DNA of 64,000 nt from Cololabis saira (GCF_033807715.1 NC_084598.1:46781687-46845686), one strand, 5' to 3'; shown: positions 21,401 to 34,830, counted from the first letter of the stretch. Translations and numbers: made by a program. The notes: generated by a model not told the origin, from the sequence alone.

Positions 21401-22190
21401 GTTCCCCTTCAAGTTCTCCTAATGCCCCTCAAGTTCCCTTCAAGTTCTCCTAATGCCCCCTCAAGTTCAAGTTCTCCTAATGCCCCCTCAAATTCCCCTC
21501 AAGTTCTCCTAATGCCCCTCAAGTTCCCTTCAAGTTATCCTAATTCCCCTCAAGTTCCCTTCAAGTTCTCCTAATGCCCCTCAAGTTCCCTTCAAGTTCT
21601 CCTAATGCCCCCTCAAGTTCAAGTTCTCCTAATGCCCCCTCAAATTCCCCTCAAGTTCTCCTAATGCCCCTCAAGTTCCCTTCAAGTTCTCCTAATGCCC
21701 CTCAAGTTCCCTTCAAGTTCTCCTAATGCCCCTCAAGTTCCCTTCAAGTTCTCCTAATTCCCCTTCAAGTTCTCCTAATGCCCCCTCAAGTTCTCCTAAT
21801 GCCCCTTCAAGTTCCCTTCAAGTTCTCCTAATGCCCCTCAAGTTCCCTTCAAGTTCTCCTAATGCCCCCTCAAGTTCCCTTCAAGTTCTCCTAATGCCCC
21901 TTCAAGTTCTCCTAATGCCCCCTCAAGTTCCCCTCAAGTTCTCCTAATGCCCCCTCAAGTTCTCCTCAAGTTCTCCTAATGCCCCTTCAAGTTCCCTTCA
22001 AGTTCTCCTAATGCCCCTCAAGTTCCCTTCAAGTTCTCCTAATGCCCCCTCAAGTTCCCTTCAAGTTCTCCTAATGCCCATTCAAGTTCTCCTAATGCCC
22101 CCTCAAGTTCCCCTCAAGTTCTCCTAATGCCCCCTCAAGTTCTCCTCAAGTTCTCCTAATGCCCCTCAAGTTCAAGTTCTCCTAATGCCC
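18461..22190 (+). repeat. Large minisatellite, CCCTCAAGTTCTCCTAATG units
   Basis: About 3.7 kb of units built from two blocks, CTCCTAATGCCCC and TCAAGTTCCCTTCAAGTT, in variable order with a higher-order period of several hundred bases; long stretches near 19300-19510 and 20900-21110 are almost identical. It starts within bases of the exon 11 donor. The MPLKFPSSSPNAP reading frames are translations of the repeat, not genes. Confidence 0.97.
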
Positions 22191-23518
22191 CCTCCCCTCC
22201 TCTCTGGTTCTGGTTCCCTAACCTCCTCTCTGGTTCTGGTTCCCTCACCTCCTCTATGGTTCTGGTTCCCTAACCTCCTCTCTGGTTCTGGTTCTGGTTC
22301 CCTCACCTCCTCTCTGGTTCTGGTTCTGGTTCCCTCACCTCCTCTCTGGTTCTGGTTCCCTAACCTCTCTGGTTCTGGTTCCCTAACCTCCTCTCTGGTT
22401 CTGGTTCTGGTTCCCTAACCTCCTCTCTGGTTCTGGTTCTGGTTCCCTAACCTCCTCTCTGGTTCTGGTTCCCTAACCTCCTCTCTGGTTCTGGTTCTGG
22501 TTCTGGTTCCCTAACCTCCTCTCTGGTTCTGGTTCCCTAACCTCCTCTCTGGTTCTGGTTCCCTAACCTCCTCTCTGGTTCTGGTTCTGGTTCCCTCACC
22601 TCCTCTCTGGTTCTGGTTCTGGTTCCCTAACCTCCTCTCTGGTTCTGGTTCTGGTTCCCTAACCTCCTCTCTGGTTCTGGTTCTGGTTCCCTAACCTCCT
22701 CTCTGGTTCTGGTTCTGGTTCCCTAACCTCCTCTCTGGTTCTGGTTCCCTAACCTCCTCTCTGGTTCTGGTTCTGGTTCTGGTTCCCTAACCTCCTCTCT
22801 GGTTCTGGTTCTGGTTCCCTAACCTCCTCTCTGGTTCTGGTTCCCTAACCTCCTCTCTGGTTCTGGTTCCCTAACCTCCTCTCTGGTTCTGGTTCTGGTT
22901 CCCTAACCTCCTCTCTGGTTCTGGTTCCCTAACCTTCTCTCTCTCTGGTTCTGGTTCTGGTTCCCTAACCTCCTCTCTGGTTCTGGTTCCCTAACCTCCT
23001 CTCTGGTTCTGGTTCCCTAACCTCCTCTCTGGTTCTGGTTCCCTAACCTTCTCTCTCTCTGGTTCTGGTTCTGGTTCCCTAACCTCCTCTCTGGTTCTGG
23101 TTCCCTAACCTCCTCTCTGGTTCTGGTTCTGGTTCCCTAACCTCCTCTCTGGTTCTGGTTCTGGTTCCCTAACCTCCTCTCTGGTTCTGGTTCTGATTCT
23201 GGTTCCCTAACCTTCTCTCTGGTTGTGGTTCCCTAACCTCCTCTCTGGTTCTGGTTCCCTAACCTCCTCTCTGGTTCTGGTTCTGGTTCCCTAACCTCCT
23301 CTCTGGTTCTGGTTCCCTCACCTCCTCTCTGGTTCTGGTTCCCTAACCTCTCTGGTTCTGGTTCTGGTTCCCTAACCTCCTCTCTGGTTCTGGTTCCCTA
23401 ACCTCCTCTCTGGTTCTAGTTCTCTAACCCCCTCTCTCGTCTGGTTCTGGTTCCCTCACCTCCTCTCTGGTTCTGGTTCTAGTTCCCTAACCCCCTCTCT
23501 GGTTCTGGTTCCCTGCAG
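22191..23518 (+). repeat. Large minisatellite, CCTCTCTGGTTCTGGTTCCCTAA units
   Basis: About 1.3 kb of units of 'cctcctctctggttctggttccctaa' with one to three 'ttctgg' inserts each. The array ends in TTCCCTGCAG, the acceptor of exon 12, so its unit resembles a repeated pyrimidine tract plus acceptor. Confidence 0.97.
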
Positions 23519-23689
23519 GTCCGGTCCGGTCCTGCTGGTCTCTACGACGGTTCTCCGGTGGTTCTGGGTCCAGATTCTGGGGTTCTAGAACCCGGTCCTG
23601 AGCATCAGTTCATCAACCAGAAGATGAGACCCGGTTCTGGGGTCCTTTCAGTCCAGGTCCTGCCGGACGGCCCGACCCGGGTCCTTCAG
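23519..23689 (+). CDS. vps13d: vps13d exon 12
   Basis: It reads VRSGPAGLYDGSPVVLGPDS, EHQFINQKMRPGSGVLSVQV and LPDGPTRVLQ, with donor GTGAGA. It is 171 bp and open. The intron that follows is about 6.0 kb. Confidence 0.94.
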
Positions 23690-23842
23690 GTGAGAACCCA
23701 ACCAGAACCCGAGACCGATCGGGACCGACCCGGGACCGACCCGGGTCCTTCAGGGGAGAACCGACCAATACGGGTCAGTTTAAACCCCAAACTGGGGGTC
23801 TAGACCGGTTATTAACGGGTATTTGCAGTTATTAACGGTTAT
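23690..23842 (+). other. Intron 12 start with TTATTAACGG units
   Basis: GACCGACCCGGGAC-type short repeats, then a few TTATTAACGG units at 23808-23842. The same 10-bp unit forms the array at 26858-29620, so the intervening 3 kb looks inserted into one array. Confidence 0.6.
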
Positions 23843-24340
23843 TGTCAATGTCAATTTTATTTATAAAGCACATTTAAAAACGACCGAGGTCGACCAAAGT
23901 GCTGTACAGCATACAAGAAAATAAAACAATACCAAAAGAAAAACACAGTACACAGTGTAGAAACAATAAAATCACTAACATAATAAAATGATCAATAAAA
24001 TAGTAATAAAAAATAGAGAATAAACGACAAAGAACAGACACAAAGTGCACAATCACTTCACACAGATGTAGGGAACTAATTTGTCACACACTAAAAGCCA
24101 AAGAAAATAAATACGTTTTCAAAGAAGACTTAAAAACCACTAGGGTCTGGGCAGATCTAACATTTAGTGGCAAACTATTCCACAGCTTAGGGCCGGCCAC
24201 CGCAAAAGCTCGGTCACCTCTAGTTTTGAGCCTGGATTTCGGGACGTCTAAAAGCAACTGACTTGACGACCTCAGAGCTCTGGCTGGTGTGTGAGAGTGG
24301 AGAAGTTCATTAAGGTATTGGCAAATCAATTATTAGCGTT
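23843..24340 (-). mobile_element. L2-type LINE 3' end
   Basis: Minus-strand fragment. The ORF 24329-24084 reads TPARALRSSSQLLLDVPKSR and FAVAGPKLWNSLPLNVRSAQ, the conserved end of L2-like reverse-transcriptase proteins, followed by an untranslated tail rich in A and T up to 23843. Confidence 0.75.
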
Positions 24341-25669
24341 ATCAGAATCAGAATCAGAAAAAGCTTTATTGCCAAGTCAGACATAAATCAGACGAGAGAA
24401 CTTGACTCCGGTTCACACCGATGGCACCGTTAATACGGACGCCATTTTTAGAGGAAGGATGACACTGGGATGGAGGAGGAGGGAAAAAAAGGATCTTCAC
24501 ACTGTGTATTTATACCTAGTGTCAAGGTGCAAAAAAACACCTCAGCACAGAAAAGCAACATACACACAACAAAACAACATCATAAGCTTATGGGTATACG
24601 ATATGGGCAGGTCGGGGGGGGGGGCCCGGCACAGATCATCCAAGTGAGGGGCGCGGCCATTGCAGCTGGCGCTCCAACCTGGAGCCTGTGTCAGGAGGGG
24701 CTGCTGATAAGAGGGGGGCCGATGGAAGGCGTTGAATATTGGGAGAGGGGGGTGTGTCAGTGTGTGTGTGAGAGTCTGTGACGCAATAAGTCCGAGAACC
24801 TTCGCCCAGAGTTCAGCCAAACGTCCTTGATGTTATCGGGCAGCGGTACAGTTCTGGGAGGGCGATCCGCGGGTGTTTGTGGGAGAGGGGGAGGGTTGAG
24901 TTGGGTGCAGAGCGTCATGTTTACATTCCTCCAGGGAGATTGTGACGAAGAGGCCTGCCAAGCCGCTTCATCAAGGCCAAATCAAATCAACAATTTGCAG
25001 GCAGCTCAGTAATTTTCCGTCTGGCTTTCAGTCTTCTGGTTCCTCAATAAACTCCGATCAGACGAATTTGTGATCAATCCCCGCCAAGCCGGGTACCCAG
25101 CTTCTCCAAGGTGTTCTCCATCTTGTTAATGAGCTCAAAGACCCCTGCTAGTCTACGATTCTGTTCAAGAATCACATCCAGCTTGCGGCCCTGCTCACCC
25201 AACGTTACAGTCTGAGTGCGGAGCCCCGTGCTCAATCCTTCAGCAGCTTCAGGCAGCTCAGAAGGGCCAGAACGGCCCCCGCAGCCTTCCGCGATTGTCG
25301 ATAGGCCCGGAAGATCCCCACTCCAATTAGAAGAAATCCTGCTATCATAAATCCAATTATGAAGGCGTCCTCAATATTCTCGACAGATAAAATTTTGAGA
25401 CACATCGGCCGCCAGTTCTTGTACGCGTCCATCGTGTAACCAGCAAAGAATGTCCCATCGGGGCAGGAGGGCTTCCTTACCCCCTGGCTTCTCGTTGCAA
25501 AAATATGGTCAATTGTGCTGAGAGACCAGTTAATCAATTCCATGATTGTAGAATTTTGGAGTGCAAAGGAGAGACTCTGAAGACGAGACAGGACAAAGCA
25601 GTAGCAGGGCAGATAGGGAGGGAGAGGAGCAGAAAAGCGTCCGCCTTCACAGAGAGCCGGAAGAAGATT
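24341..25669 (-). mobile_element. Dispersed repeat copy C encoding a small membrane/coiled-coil protein (best N-terminal ORF)
   Basis: The ORF at 25543-25232 (103 aa) starts MELINWSLSTIDHIFATRSQ, contains PSCPDGTFFAGYTMD and a hydrophobic segment FIIGFMIAGFLLIGVGIF, and then basic residues RAYRQSRK, as in a single-pass membrane protein. It lacks the frameshift shared by copies A, B and D. The coiled-coil end is out of frame further downstream (toward 25090). The 3' end has an AATAAAGC signal and (TTCTGA)n at 24341-24356. No function is known to me. Confidence 0.7.
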
Positions 25670-25890
25670 GTTTAGAATAGAATAAAATAGAATACTTTAT
25701 TGTCTGTCCCAATGGTGACAGAAATTCCTCTTGGACAGGGCTCACAACCACATTCACACATTCCCATAAGGACACGTTACAATATAAAAAGAATAAATAC
25801 GTTAAAAAACAGTAAATAAGTTAGAACAGACATGACGGTGCCTGTTAAAAGTGCAACAATCTATTTGATGCCCTTGATGATGTTTATTAT
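25670..25890 (-). mobile_element. Short dispersed repeat fragment
   Basis: (AGAAT)n followed by 'actttattgtctgtccc' and a stretch typical of a teleost non-LTR element 3' end. No coding sequence. The family is not named. Confidence 0.4.
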
Positions 25891-25892
25891 TA

Positions 25893-26855
25893 AAGGTATT
25901 GTGACATCATTTTTAACATGCTTTTAACACTATTAAAAGTCTTGGCCAACATCCCTCAAATGTGTCTAAAAGGTGTAACAAGAAAAACTTCACTCCAGTA
26001 CTCCTTGCCTGGCTTGGAGATGACGGTGTTTTTTGCGCTGTGAAAAACGCGTCCTTTTCTCCCTTTCCTGTCAATCATTGCCCCGCTCCTCCTCCAAACC
26101 TCCTCCAACCAACTGCTACACACTTCTGCCGTCTCCACACACACACGCGCACACCGACCACAAACACCCACACACACAGCCCAGACAGGGCGACTACAGC
26201 CCGGGGATGAAGTCCGGGACCGGAGGACTAGAAGGCACCACCGTAGCTCCCCGCAAGCAATACGCTCACAGCGGCGTCGGAGAGTTAAGCCGGGAGCGAC
26301 AGGCGAAGCATGCACGGAAAAGCAGCAGGGTGAAGCAGTCCACCGCAAACAATCATAAAAATAAAGGCATGCAAGCAGCAGTGTCCCATTATCTTAAGCC
26401 CAGTCAGTGGCCGCGGGTCTTCTTAGCAGTTTTCCTCCGGTGAGTAGAACAAAAGAGGCTCTAAACAGCTCCGTGTTAAGTCTGATTTATGGTTCCGCGT
26501 TAAATCGACGCAGAGCCTACGCCGTAGGGTTCAGCGTACGGTGCGCGTCGCCGCGTAACCCTACGCCGTAGGCTCTGAGTTGGTGTAACGCGGAACCATA
26601 AATCAGCCTTTATGGTGCGCTGGAGAGGAGAGGAGGCAGGGAGCTGGGTGGAGGGGGCGGTGATTTAGCGGGTCTATACGTAACGACCCGCCACCAAACC
26701 ACATGCGCCGTTTTTGCATAGTTATGCAGAAAATCCCAGAAAGCACACAATACACTGAATGTTAAAAGTTCGTTTTTTTTGGGTGTAATTGATGTCAAGA
26801 CACCCAACAAAACACAAAAAGTCAAGAAAAATGTGTTTTCATGTCACAATCCCTT
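25893..26855. mobile_element. Non-autonomous DNA transposon with TA flanks
   Basis: Ends AAGGTATTGTGACATCA and the inverted TGTCACAATCCCTT are each bordered by TA, as expected for a Tc1/mariner-type duplication. The interior contains GC-rich unique sequence and the palindromic MITE at 26485-26612. No transposase frame is recognised. Confidence 0.6.
26485..26612. mobile_element. Palindromic MITE
   Basis: Arms TGATTTATGGTTCCGCGTTA and its complement TAACGCGGAACCATAAATCA, with the inner palindrome GACGCAGAGCCTACGCCGTA. It is nested in the TA-flanked element, and a second copy is nested in the hAT-like element at 15843. A half-element remnant is at about 33380-33420. Confidence 0.8.
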
Positions 26856-26857
26856 TA

Positions 26858-29625
26858 ATGGTTATTAACATTTATTAACGGTTATGAATGGTTATTAACA
26901 TTATTAACGGTTATTAGTGGTTATTAACGGTTATTAGTGGTTATTAACGGTTATTAACGGTTGTTAACGGTTATTAGTGGTTATTAGTGGTTATTAACGG
27001 TTATTAGTGGTTATTAACGGTTATTAGTGGTTATTAACGGTTATTAGTGGTTATTAGTGGTTATTAACGGTTATTAGTGGTTAGTGGTTATTAACGGTTA
27101 TTAACGGTTATTAACAGTTATTAGTGGTTATTAATGGTTATTAACGGTTATTAGTGGTTATTAACGGTTATTAGTGGTTAGTGGTTATTAACGGTTATTA
27201 ACGGTTATTAACGGTTGTTAACGGTTATTAGTGGTTATTAACGGTTATTAGTGGTTATTAACGGTCATTAACGGTTATTAGTGGTTATTACGGTCATTAA
27301 CGGTTATTAGTGGTTATTAACGGTTATTAGTGGTTATTAACAGTTATTAGTGGTTATTAACGGTTATTAACGGTTATTAGTGGTCATTAACGGTTATTAG
27401 TGGTTATTAACGGTTATTAACGGTTATTAGTGGTTATTAACGGTTATTAACGGTTATTAACGGTTATTAGTGGTTATTAACGGTTATTAGTGGTTATTAA
27501 CGGTTATTAACGGTTATTAGTGGTTATTAACGGTTATTAGTGGTTATTAACGGTTATTAACGGTTATTAACGGTTATTAGTGGTTATTAACGGTTATTAG
27601 TGGTTATTAACGGTTATTAGTGGTTAGTGGTTATTAACGGTTATTAACGGTTATTAACGGTTGTTAACGGTTATTAGTGGTTATTAACGGTTATTAACGG
27701 TTATTAGTGGTTATTAACGGTTATTAGTGGTTATTAACGGTTATTAGTGGTTATTAACGGTTATTAACGGTTATTAGTGGTTATTAACGGTTATTAGTGG
27801 TTATTAACGGTTATTAATGGTTATTAACGGTTATTAATGGTTATTAGTGGTTATTAACGGTTATTAGTGGTTATTAACGGTTATTAACGGTTATTAACGT
27901 TATTAACGTAATTAACGGTTATTAATGGTTATTAACGGTTAGTAATGGTTATTAACGGTTATTAGTGGTTATTAACGGTTATTAGTGGTTATTAACGGTT
28001 ATTAACGGTTATTAGTGGTTATTAACGGTTATTAGTGGTTATTAACGTTATTAACGTAATTAACGGTTATTAATGGTTATTAGTGGTTATTAACGGTTAT
28101 GAATGGTTATTAACGGTTATTAATGGTTATTAGTGGTTATTAACGTAATTAACAGTTATTAGTGGTTATTAACGGTTATTAGTGGTTATTAACGGTTATT
28201 AGTGGTTATTAACAGTTATTTATGTTATTAACGTAATTAACGGTTATTAATGGTTATTAGTGGTTATTAACGTTAACGGTTATTAACGGTTATTAGTGGT
28301 TATTAACGTTATTAACGGTTATTAGTGGTTATTAGTGGTTATTAACGTTATTAACGTAATTAACAGTTATTAATGGTTATTAACGGTTATTAGTGGTTAT
28401 TAACGGTTATTAACGGTTATTAACGTAATTAACGGTTATTAATGGTTATTAGTGGTTATTAACGGTTATTAACGTAATTAACGGTTATTAACGTTATTAA
28501 CGTAATTAACGGTTATGAATGGTTATTAACGGTTATTAGTGGTTATTAACGGTTATTAACGGTTATTAACGTTATTAACGGTTATTAACGTAATTAACGG
28601 TTATTAACGTAATTAACGGTTATGAATGGTTATTAACGGTTATTAGTGGTTATTAACGGTTATTAACGGTTATTAGTGGTTATTAACGGTTATTAGTGGT
28701 TATTAACGTAATTAACGGTTATTAGTGGTTAATAACGGTTATTAACGTAATTAACGGTTATGAATTGTTATTAACGGTTATTAGTGGTTATTAATGGTTA
28801 TTAACGTAATTAACAGTTATTAACGTTATTAACGTAATTAACGGTTATGAACGGTTATTAGTGGTTATTAATGGTTATTAACGGTTATTAGTGGTTATTA
28901 ATGGTTATTAGTGGTTATTAACGGTTATTAGTGGTTATTAACGGTTATTAACGGTTATTAGTGGTTATTAACGGTTATTAGTGGTTATTAACGGTTATTA
29001 ACGTTATTAACATAATTAACGGTTATTAATGGTTATTAGTGGTTATTAACGTTAACAGTTATTAACGGTTATTAGTGGTTTTTAGTGGTTATTAACGGTT
29101 ATTAGTGGTTATTAACGGTTATTAACGTTATTAACGTAATTAACGGTTATGAATGGTTATTAACGGTTATTAGTGGTTATTAATGGTTATTAACGGTTAT
29201 TAGTGGTTATTAACGGTTATTAGTGGTTATTACGGGCTATTAACGTTATTAACGGTTATTAATGTAATTAACGGTTATTAACATTATTAACATAATTAAC
29301 GGTTATGAATGGTTATTAACGGTTATTAGTGGTTATTAACGGTTATTAGTGGTTATTAACGGTTATTAACATTATTAACGTAATTAATGGTTATGAATGG
29401 TTCTTAACGGTCATTATCCGTTATTAACGGTTATTAGTGGTTATTAATGGTTATTAGTGGTTATTAACGGTTATTAACGTTATTAACGTAATTAACGGTT
29501 AATAATGTTATTAGTGGTTATTAACGGTTATTATCGGTTATTAGTGGTTATTATCGGTTATGAATGGTTATGAATGGTTCTTAACGGTTATTATCGGTTA
29601 TTAACGGTTATTAACGGTCTCCAGA
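26858..29625 (+). repeat. 10-bp minisatellite TTATTAACGG/TTATTAGTGG
   Basis: About 2.7 kb, roughly 270 units, alternating two main variants (ACGG and GTGG) plus TTAACGTAAT units in the distal half. Longer blocks repeat as higher-order patterns. It fills most of intron 12. Confidence 0.97.
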
Positions 29626-29695
29626 CTGAGCTGCAGGTGCCGGTCACCTTCCTGACCGTAAACCTCACATTTCTCTGGTTAACTTCTTGTTCCAG

Positions 29696-29794
29696 ATCAG
29701 CGACTTCAACCAGAGAAGGTCCGTCCTGAGCTCCGGATCTCATGAAGACGTTAAAGAGGAGGTGAAGAAAGAAGAACCGGAGCAGGAGCTGGAG
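29696..29794 (+). CDS. vps13d: vps13d exon 13
   Basis: It reads ISDFNQRRSVLSSGSHEDVK and EEVKKEEPEQELE, with donor GTAAGA. It is 99 bp and open. This charged linker is the least conserved exon; the assignment rests on LQ-ISDF at the start, EQELE at the end and correct phase. Confidence 0.88.
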
Positions 29795-30304
29795 GTAAGA
29801 ACCACGGTGACATCATCACCACGGTGACATCATCACCACGGTGACATCATCACCACGGTGACATCACCACCACGGTGACATCATCACCACGGTGGTGACA
29901 TCATCACCACGGTGGTGACATCATCACCACGGTGGTGACATCATCACCACGGTGGTGACATCATCACCACGGTGGTGACATCATCACCACGGTGGTGACA
30001 TCATCACCACGGTGGTGACATCATCACCACGGTGACATCATCACCACGGTGGTGACATCATCACCCCGGTGGTGACATCATCACCCCGGTGGTGACATCA
30101 TCATTCATCAACACATCACCATAATCCATCAGATCATCAACACATCACCATAATCCAGCAGATCATTCATCAACACATCACCATAATCCAGCAGATCATT
30201 CATCAACACATCACCATAATCCAGCAGATCATTCATCAACACATCACCATAATCCAGCAGATCATTCATCAACACATCACCATAATCCAGCAGAGGCAGG
30301 AATG
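29795..30304 (+). repeat. Two minisatellites in intron 13
   Basis: The first array (29805-30100) has units ATCATCACCACGGTGAC and ATCATCACCACGGTGGTGAC. The second (30100-30296) has a unit of about 33 bp, CATCAACACATCACCATAAT plus CCAGCAGATCATT. Confidence 0.95.
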
Positions 30305-30665
30305 TTGATGTTACCAGAAACTTCCTAGCACTGAGGGAGAAGCAGCTTTGTTTCCAAACAAGAATCCTAACTTCACCCTGAGATCGGAGACCAGATTTGC
30401 AATGGGAGGATACTTGAAGGATAGTTGGCGATCGAGAAGAAACCCCAAGTACTTGTTAGGAAGATTTGGCGGCAGCTCACTTGCATTTGAGAACAGCATG
30501 AATTTGGTTTTGTCTGAGTTTAAAACCAATTTTAGCTTCTGCAGGAGACTGTACAACGTCAAACGCAGATGGTAAAAAGTCAAAGGCCTTTACAATGGAT
30601 GACGCACAACAATAAATAATAGTATCGGCAGCATAAAAGTGATACATAGCATTTGATAAACCTGG
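30305..30665 (-). mobile_element. L2-type LINE fragment (RT domain)
   Basis: The minus-strand ORF reads LKLVLNSDKTKFMLFSNASE, KYLGFLLDRQLSFKYPPIAN and LRVKLGFLFGNKA, matching the reverse-transcriptase thumb region of fish L2-like elements. Both ends are truncated. Confidence 0.75.
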
Positions 30666-30860
30666 TTACCGGGTCTGGTCTGGTTTACCTGGTCTGGTTA
30701 GGGGTCTGATGGGGGTCTGGGGTTTTTGGTAACCTCCACCTCCACCTGTGCAGGTGCTGGTGAACCTGGAGGACGGCGTGGGCGTCTCCCTGGTCTGGGG
30801 TTGATGGGGGACTGGTCTGGGGTCTGGTTCTGGTCTGCTAACCTGTCTCTACCTGTGCAG
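30666..30860 (+). repeat. Truncated copy of exon 14 start
   Basis: CACCTGTGCAGGTGCTGGTG at about 30745 and the following AACCTGGAGGACGGCGTGGG to TCCCTGGTC reproduce the acceptor and first 50 bases of exon 14. The copy then diverges into GGTCTGGGG repeats with a TGA. Confidence 0.85.
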
Positions 30861-31010
30861 GTGCTGGTGAACCTGGAGGACGGTGTGGGCGTCTCCCTGG
30901 TCAACAAGGTTCCTGAGGAGCTGGTGTTCGCTACGCTGCTGGGCGTCGACCTGCACTTCACCCGCACGGCGGCTAACGAGGTGCTGGAGCTCAGCATCCA
31001 AAACATCCAG
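30861..31010 (+). CDS. vps13d: vps13d exon 14
   Basis: It reads VLVNLEDGVGVSLVNKVPEE, LVFATLLGVDLHFTRTAANE and VLELSIQNIQ, with donor GTGAGT. It is 150 bp and open. Confidence 0.95.
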
Positions 31011-31231
31011 GTGAGTCCAGGTAACCAGGTAACCACATCTGGAGCTCAGCATCCAAAACATCCAGGTGAGTCTTACCTGGAGCTCAGCATCCAAAACATC
31101 CAGGTGAGTCTTACCTGGAGCTCAGCATCCAAAACATCCAGGTAAACACACCTGGAGCTGAACAGACCACACCCCCATCTCTTCCACTCAGCTCATCTGT
31201 GACGGCCCACCGGCATTTACTGCTAGTTTCT
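31011..31231 (+). repeat. Exon 14 donor-edge copies
   Basis: Three copies of CTGGAGCTCAGCATCCAAAA with CATCCAGGTGAGTCTTAC follow the exon. The last has GGTAAAC in place of GGTGAG. Each encodes LELSIQNIQ and ends with a donor. Confidence 0.9.
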
Positions 31232-32254
31232 ACCTGTTTCTTCTTCTTCCGGCTCTCGACGAAGGCGGACGCTTTTTCTGCTCCTCTCCCTTATCTATCT
31301 GTCCTGCTGCTGCTTTTGTCCTGTCTCGTCTTCAGAGTCTCTTCTTTTCACTCCTCCCAAACTCTACAATCATGGAATTGATTAACTGGTCTCTCAGCAC
31401 AACCAGAAGTCAGGGGGTAAGGGAGCCCTCCTGCCCCCATGGGACATTAGTGCTGGATACACAATGGATTCCTACAAATACTGGAAACCGTTGTGTTTGG
31501 TGATTCTGTCTGTCGAGGACGTTGAAGATGCTTCATAATTGGATTTATGATAGCAGGATTTCTCCTGATCGGAGGAGGGGGATTCCTGGTCTATCGACAA
31601 ACGCGTAAGTCGTCGACAGCTGTTCTGGCTCTTTCAGAGCTGCCGGACGTGGCTGAAGGATCAAGCAAGGTGATCAACACTCAGACTTTAACGTTGGGGG
31701 AGCAAAACCGTAAGCTGGATGTGATTCTTGAACAGAATCTCAGGCTGGCAGCAGTTTTTGAGCTCATTGGCAAGATGGAGAAGACCTTGGAGAAGTTGGA
31801 AGCTCAGCTTGGCGGGAATTGATCACAAATTCATCTGATTGGAGTCGCCATTGATGAACCAGAGACTGAAGGCAGACGGAAAATTACTGAGTCTGTCTGT
31901 TCTTTTCAATATAATTGTTGATTCTATAATCTGACCTTGACAGAGCGGTTTGCCCGATCGCTCTGGTCACAATCTCCTGGTGGAATGTAAACAAGGTGAC
32001 TCTGCCCCCACTAACCCTCCCCTCTCAGGAACATCTGTGGACCTGTTTCAGAACTGACCGAGCCGTCTGATAACATCAAGGACACTTGGCTGAGAGCAGC
32101 TCTGGGCGAAGTTCACGGACTTACCGCTTACACACACTTACTGATAACCACCTCCCTCAACTCAACACCTTCCTCGGCCCCCCCTCTTATCAGCCCCCCC
32201 AACAGTCTCCGGGTTTCGAGCACCACGAAGTCGCGGCGATCACTTGGAAGTGCC
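31232..32254 (+). mobile_element. Dispersed repeat copy D encoding a small membrane/coiled-coil protein (best C-terminal ORF)
   Basis: The start MELINWSLST at 31372 runs into a deletion and frameshift. The second ORF (31547-31822, 91 aa) has MIAGFLLIGGGGFLVYRQTR followed by a region rich in heptad-spaced leucines (LDVILEQNLRLAAVFELIGK, MEKTLEKLEAQL) that predicts a coiled coil. It ends at the same internal point as copy B. Confidence 0.65.
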
Positions 32255-32794
32255 TGACAGGTCCAGGTCTCTTCCCTCCTAAAGGGGAGTTTCTACCGGT
32301 TTCTGTAATAACTGATGGGGGTTTCTGTTCATGATCTCTGGAAACCAGAATCAGAATCAGAATCAGAATCAGCTTTATTGGCCAGGTTCGAACATTGTCC
32401 AACAAGGAATTTGATTCGGTTATTTCGCTCTTTGGTAGTAAAAAAAAAAAAAAAAAAAAAAAACAATAAACAAATAAACAATAAACAGATGTGGTATTAC
32501 TATATACATATAACCATTTTAACATTTTAAGGTGCAGCAGTTTGAGGTAGTGATAAAAGAAGGATAGTTCTGAATAAAAATAAGAATAAAGTATAAGTAT
32601 AACCTATATACAATTTTAACAGACAAATTATACAAAAAATACAAAAAATTATACAAAAGGAAATACAAAGTGAGAGGTGCAGCAGAGTGAGGCAGACATG
32701 ATTATTAAAGAGGGTGCTGGATGATTTTTATTGCACGTGTTTGGTTACTCTGAGACGTCCTGGAAACAACTTGTGTTGTAACCGTGGCTGTATT
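32255..32794. mobile_element. LINE 3'-end remnants and (A)n tract
   Basis: A shortened 'cctaaaggggag' fragment lies at 32274-32345. (AGAATC)n then leads into AGCTTTATTGGCCAGG at 32345-32385, then poly(A) at 32440 and AT-rich sequence. No protein-coding segment. Near 32745-32794 the text (CTTGTGTTGTAAC) returns to the exon 15 acceptor repeat. Confidence 0.5.
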
Positions 32795-33533
<739 letters not shown>

Positions 33534-33932
33534 GCTGTATGAATAAAGTGAATCCAGGTTCTGGTCTCCAGGTGGACTTGTGTTGTAACAGTTGTATAAA
33601 TAAAGTTTAGTGACCTCCAGGTGTCTCCGTGTCTCAGGTGGACAAACCAGCTCCTGGCTCCCCCTGTGTTGTAACAGATGTTTAAATAAAGTTTTCTGTC
33701 TCAGGTGGACAACCAGCTCCTGGCTCCACCTGTGTTGTAACACATGTATAAATAAAGTTTTCTGTCTCCAGGTGGACAACCAGCTCCTGGCTCCACCTGT
33801 GTTGTAACAGATGTATAAATAAAGTTTTCTGTCTCCAGGTGGACAACCAGCTCCTGGGCTCCACCTGTGTTGTAACAGATGTTTATATATATGTATATAT
33901 AAAGTTAATCCAGGTTCTGGTTCTGGTCTCAG
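33534..33932 (+). repeat. Exon 15 acceptor-edge tandem copies with polyadenylation signals
   Basis: Four to five units of about 67 bp: CTCCAGGTGGACAACCAGCT and CCTGGCTCCACCTGTGTTGT followed by AACAGATGTATAAATAAAG. Each unit begins with an acceptor plus the first codons of exon 15 (VDNQLL). It then diverges into a short frame that stops (PPVL-stop) and carries AATAAA before the next acceptor. Confidence 0.88.

Positions 33933-34830
<898 letters not shown>

Noticed and set aside
18962..22418. Series of 60-80-residue ORFs of MPLKFPSSSPNAP type
   Set aside because: Products of the intronic minisatellite with ATG in each unit; no splice or codon evidence.
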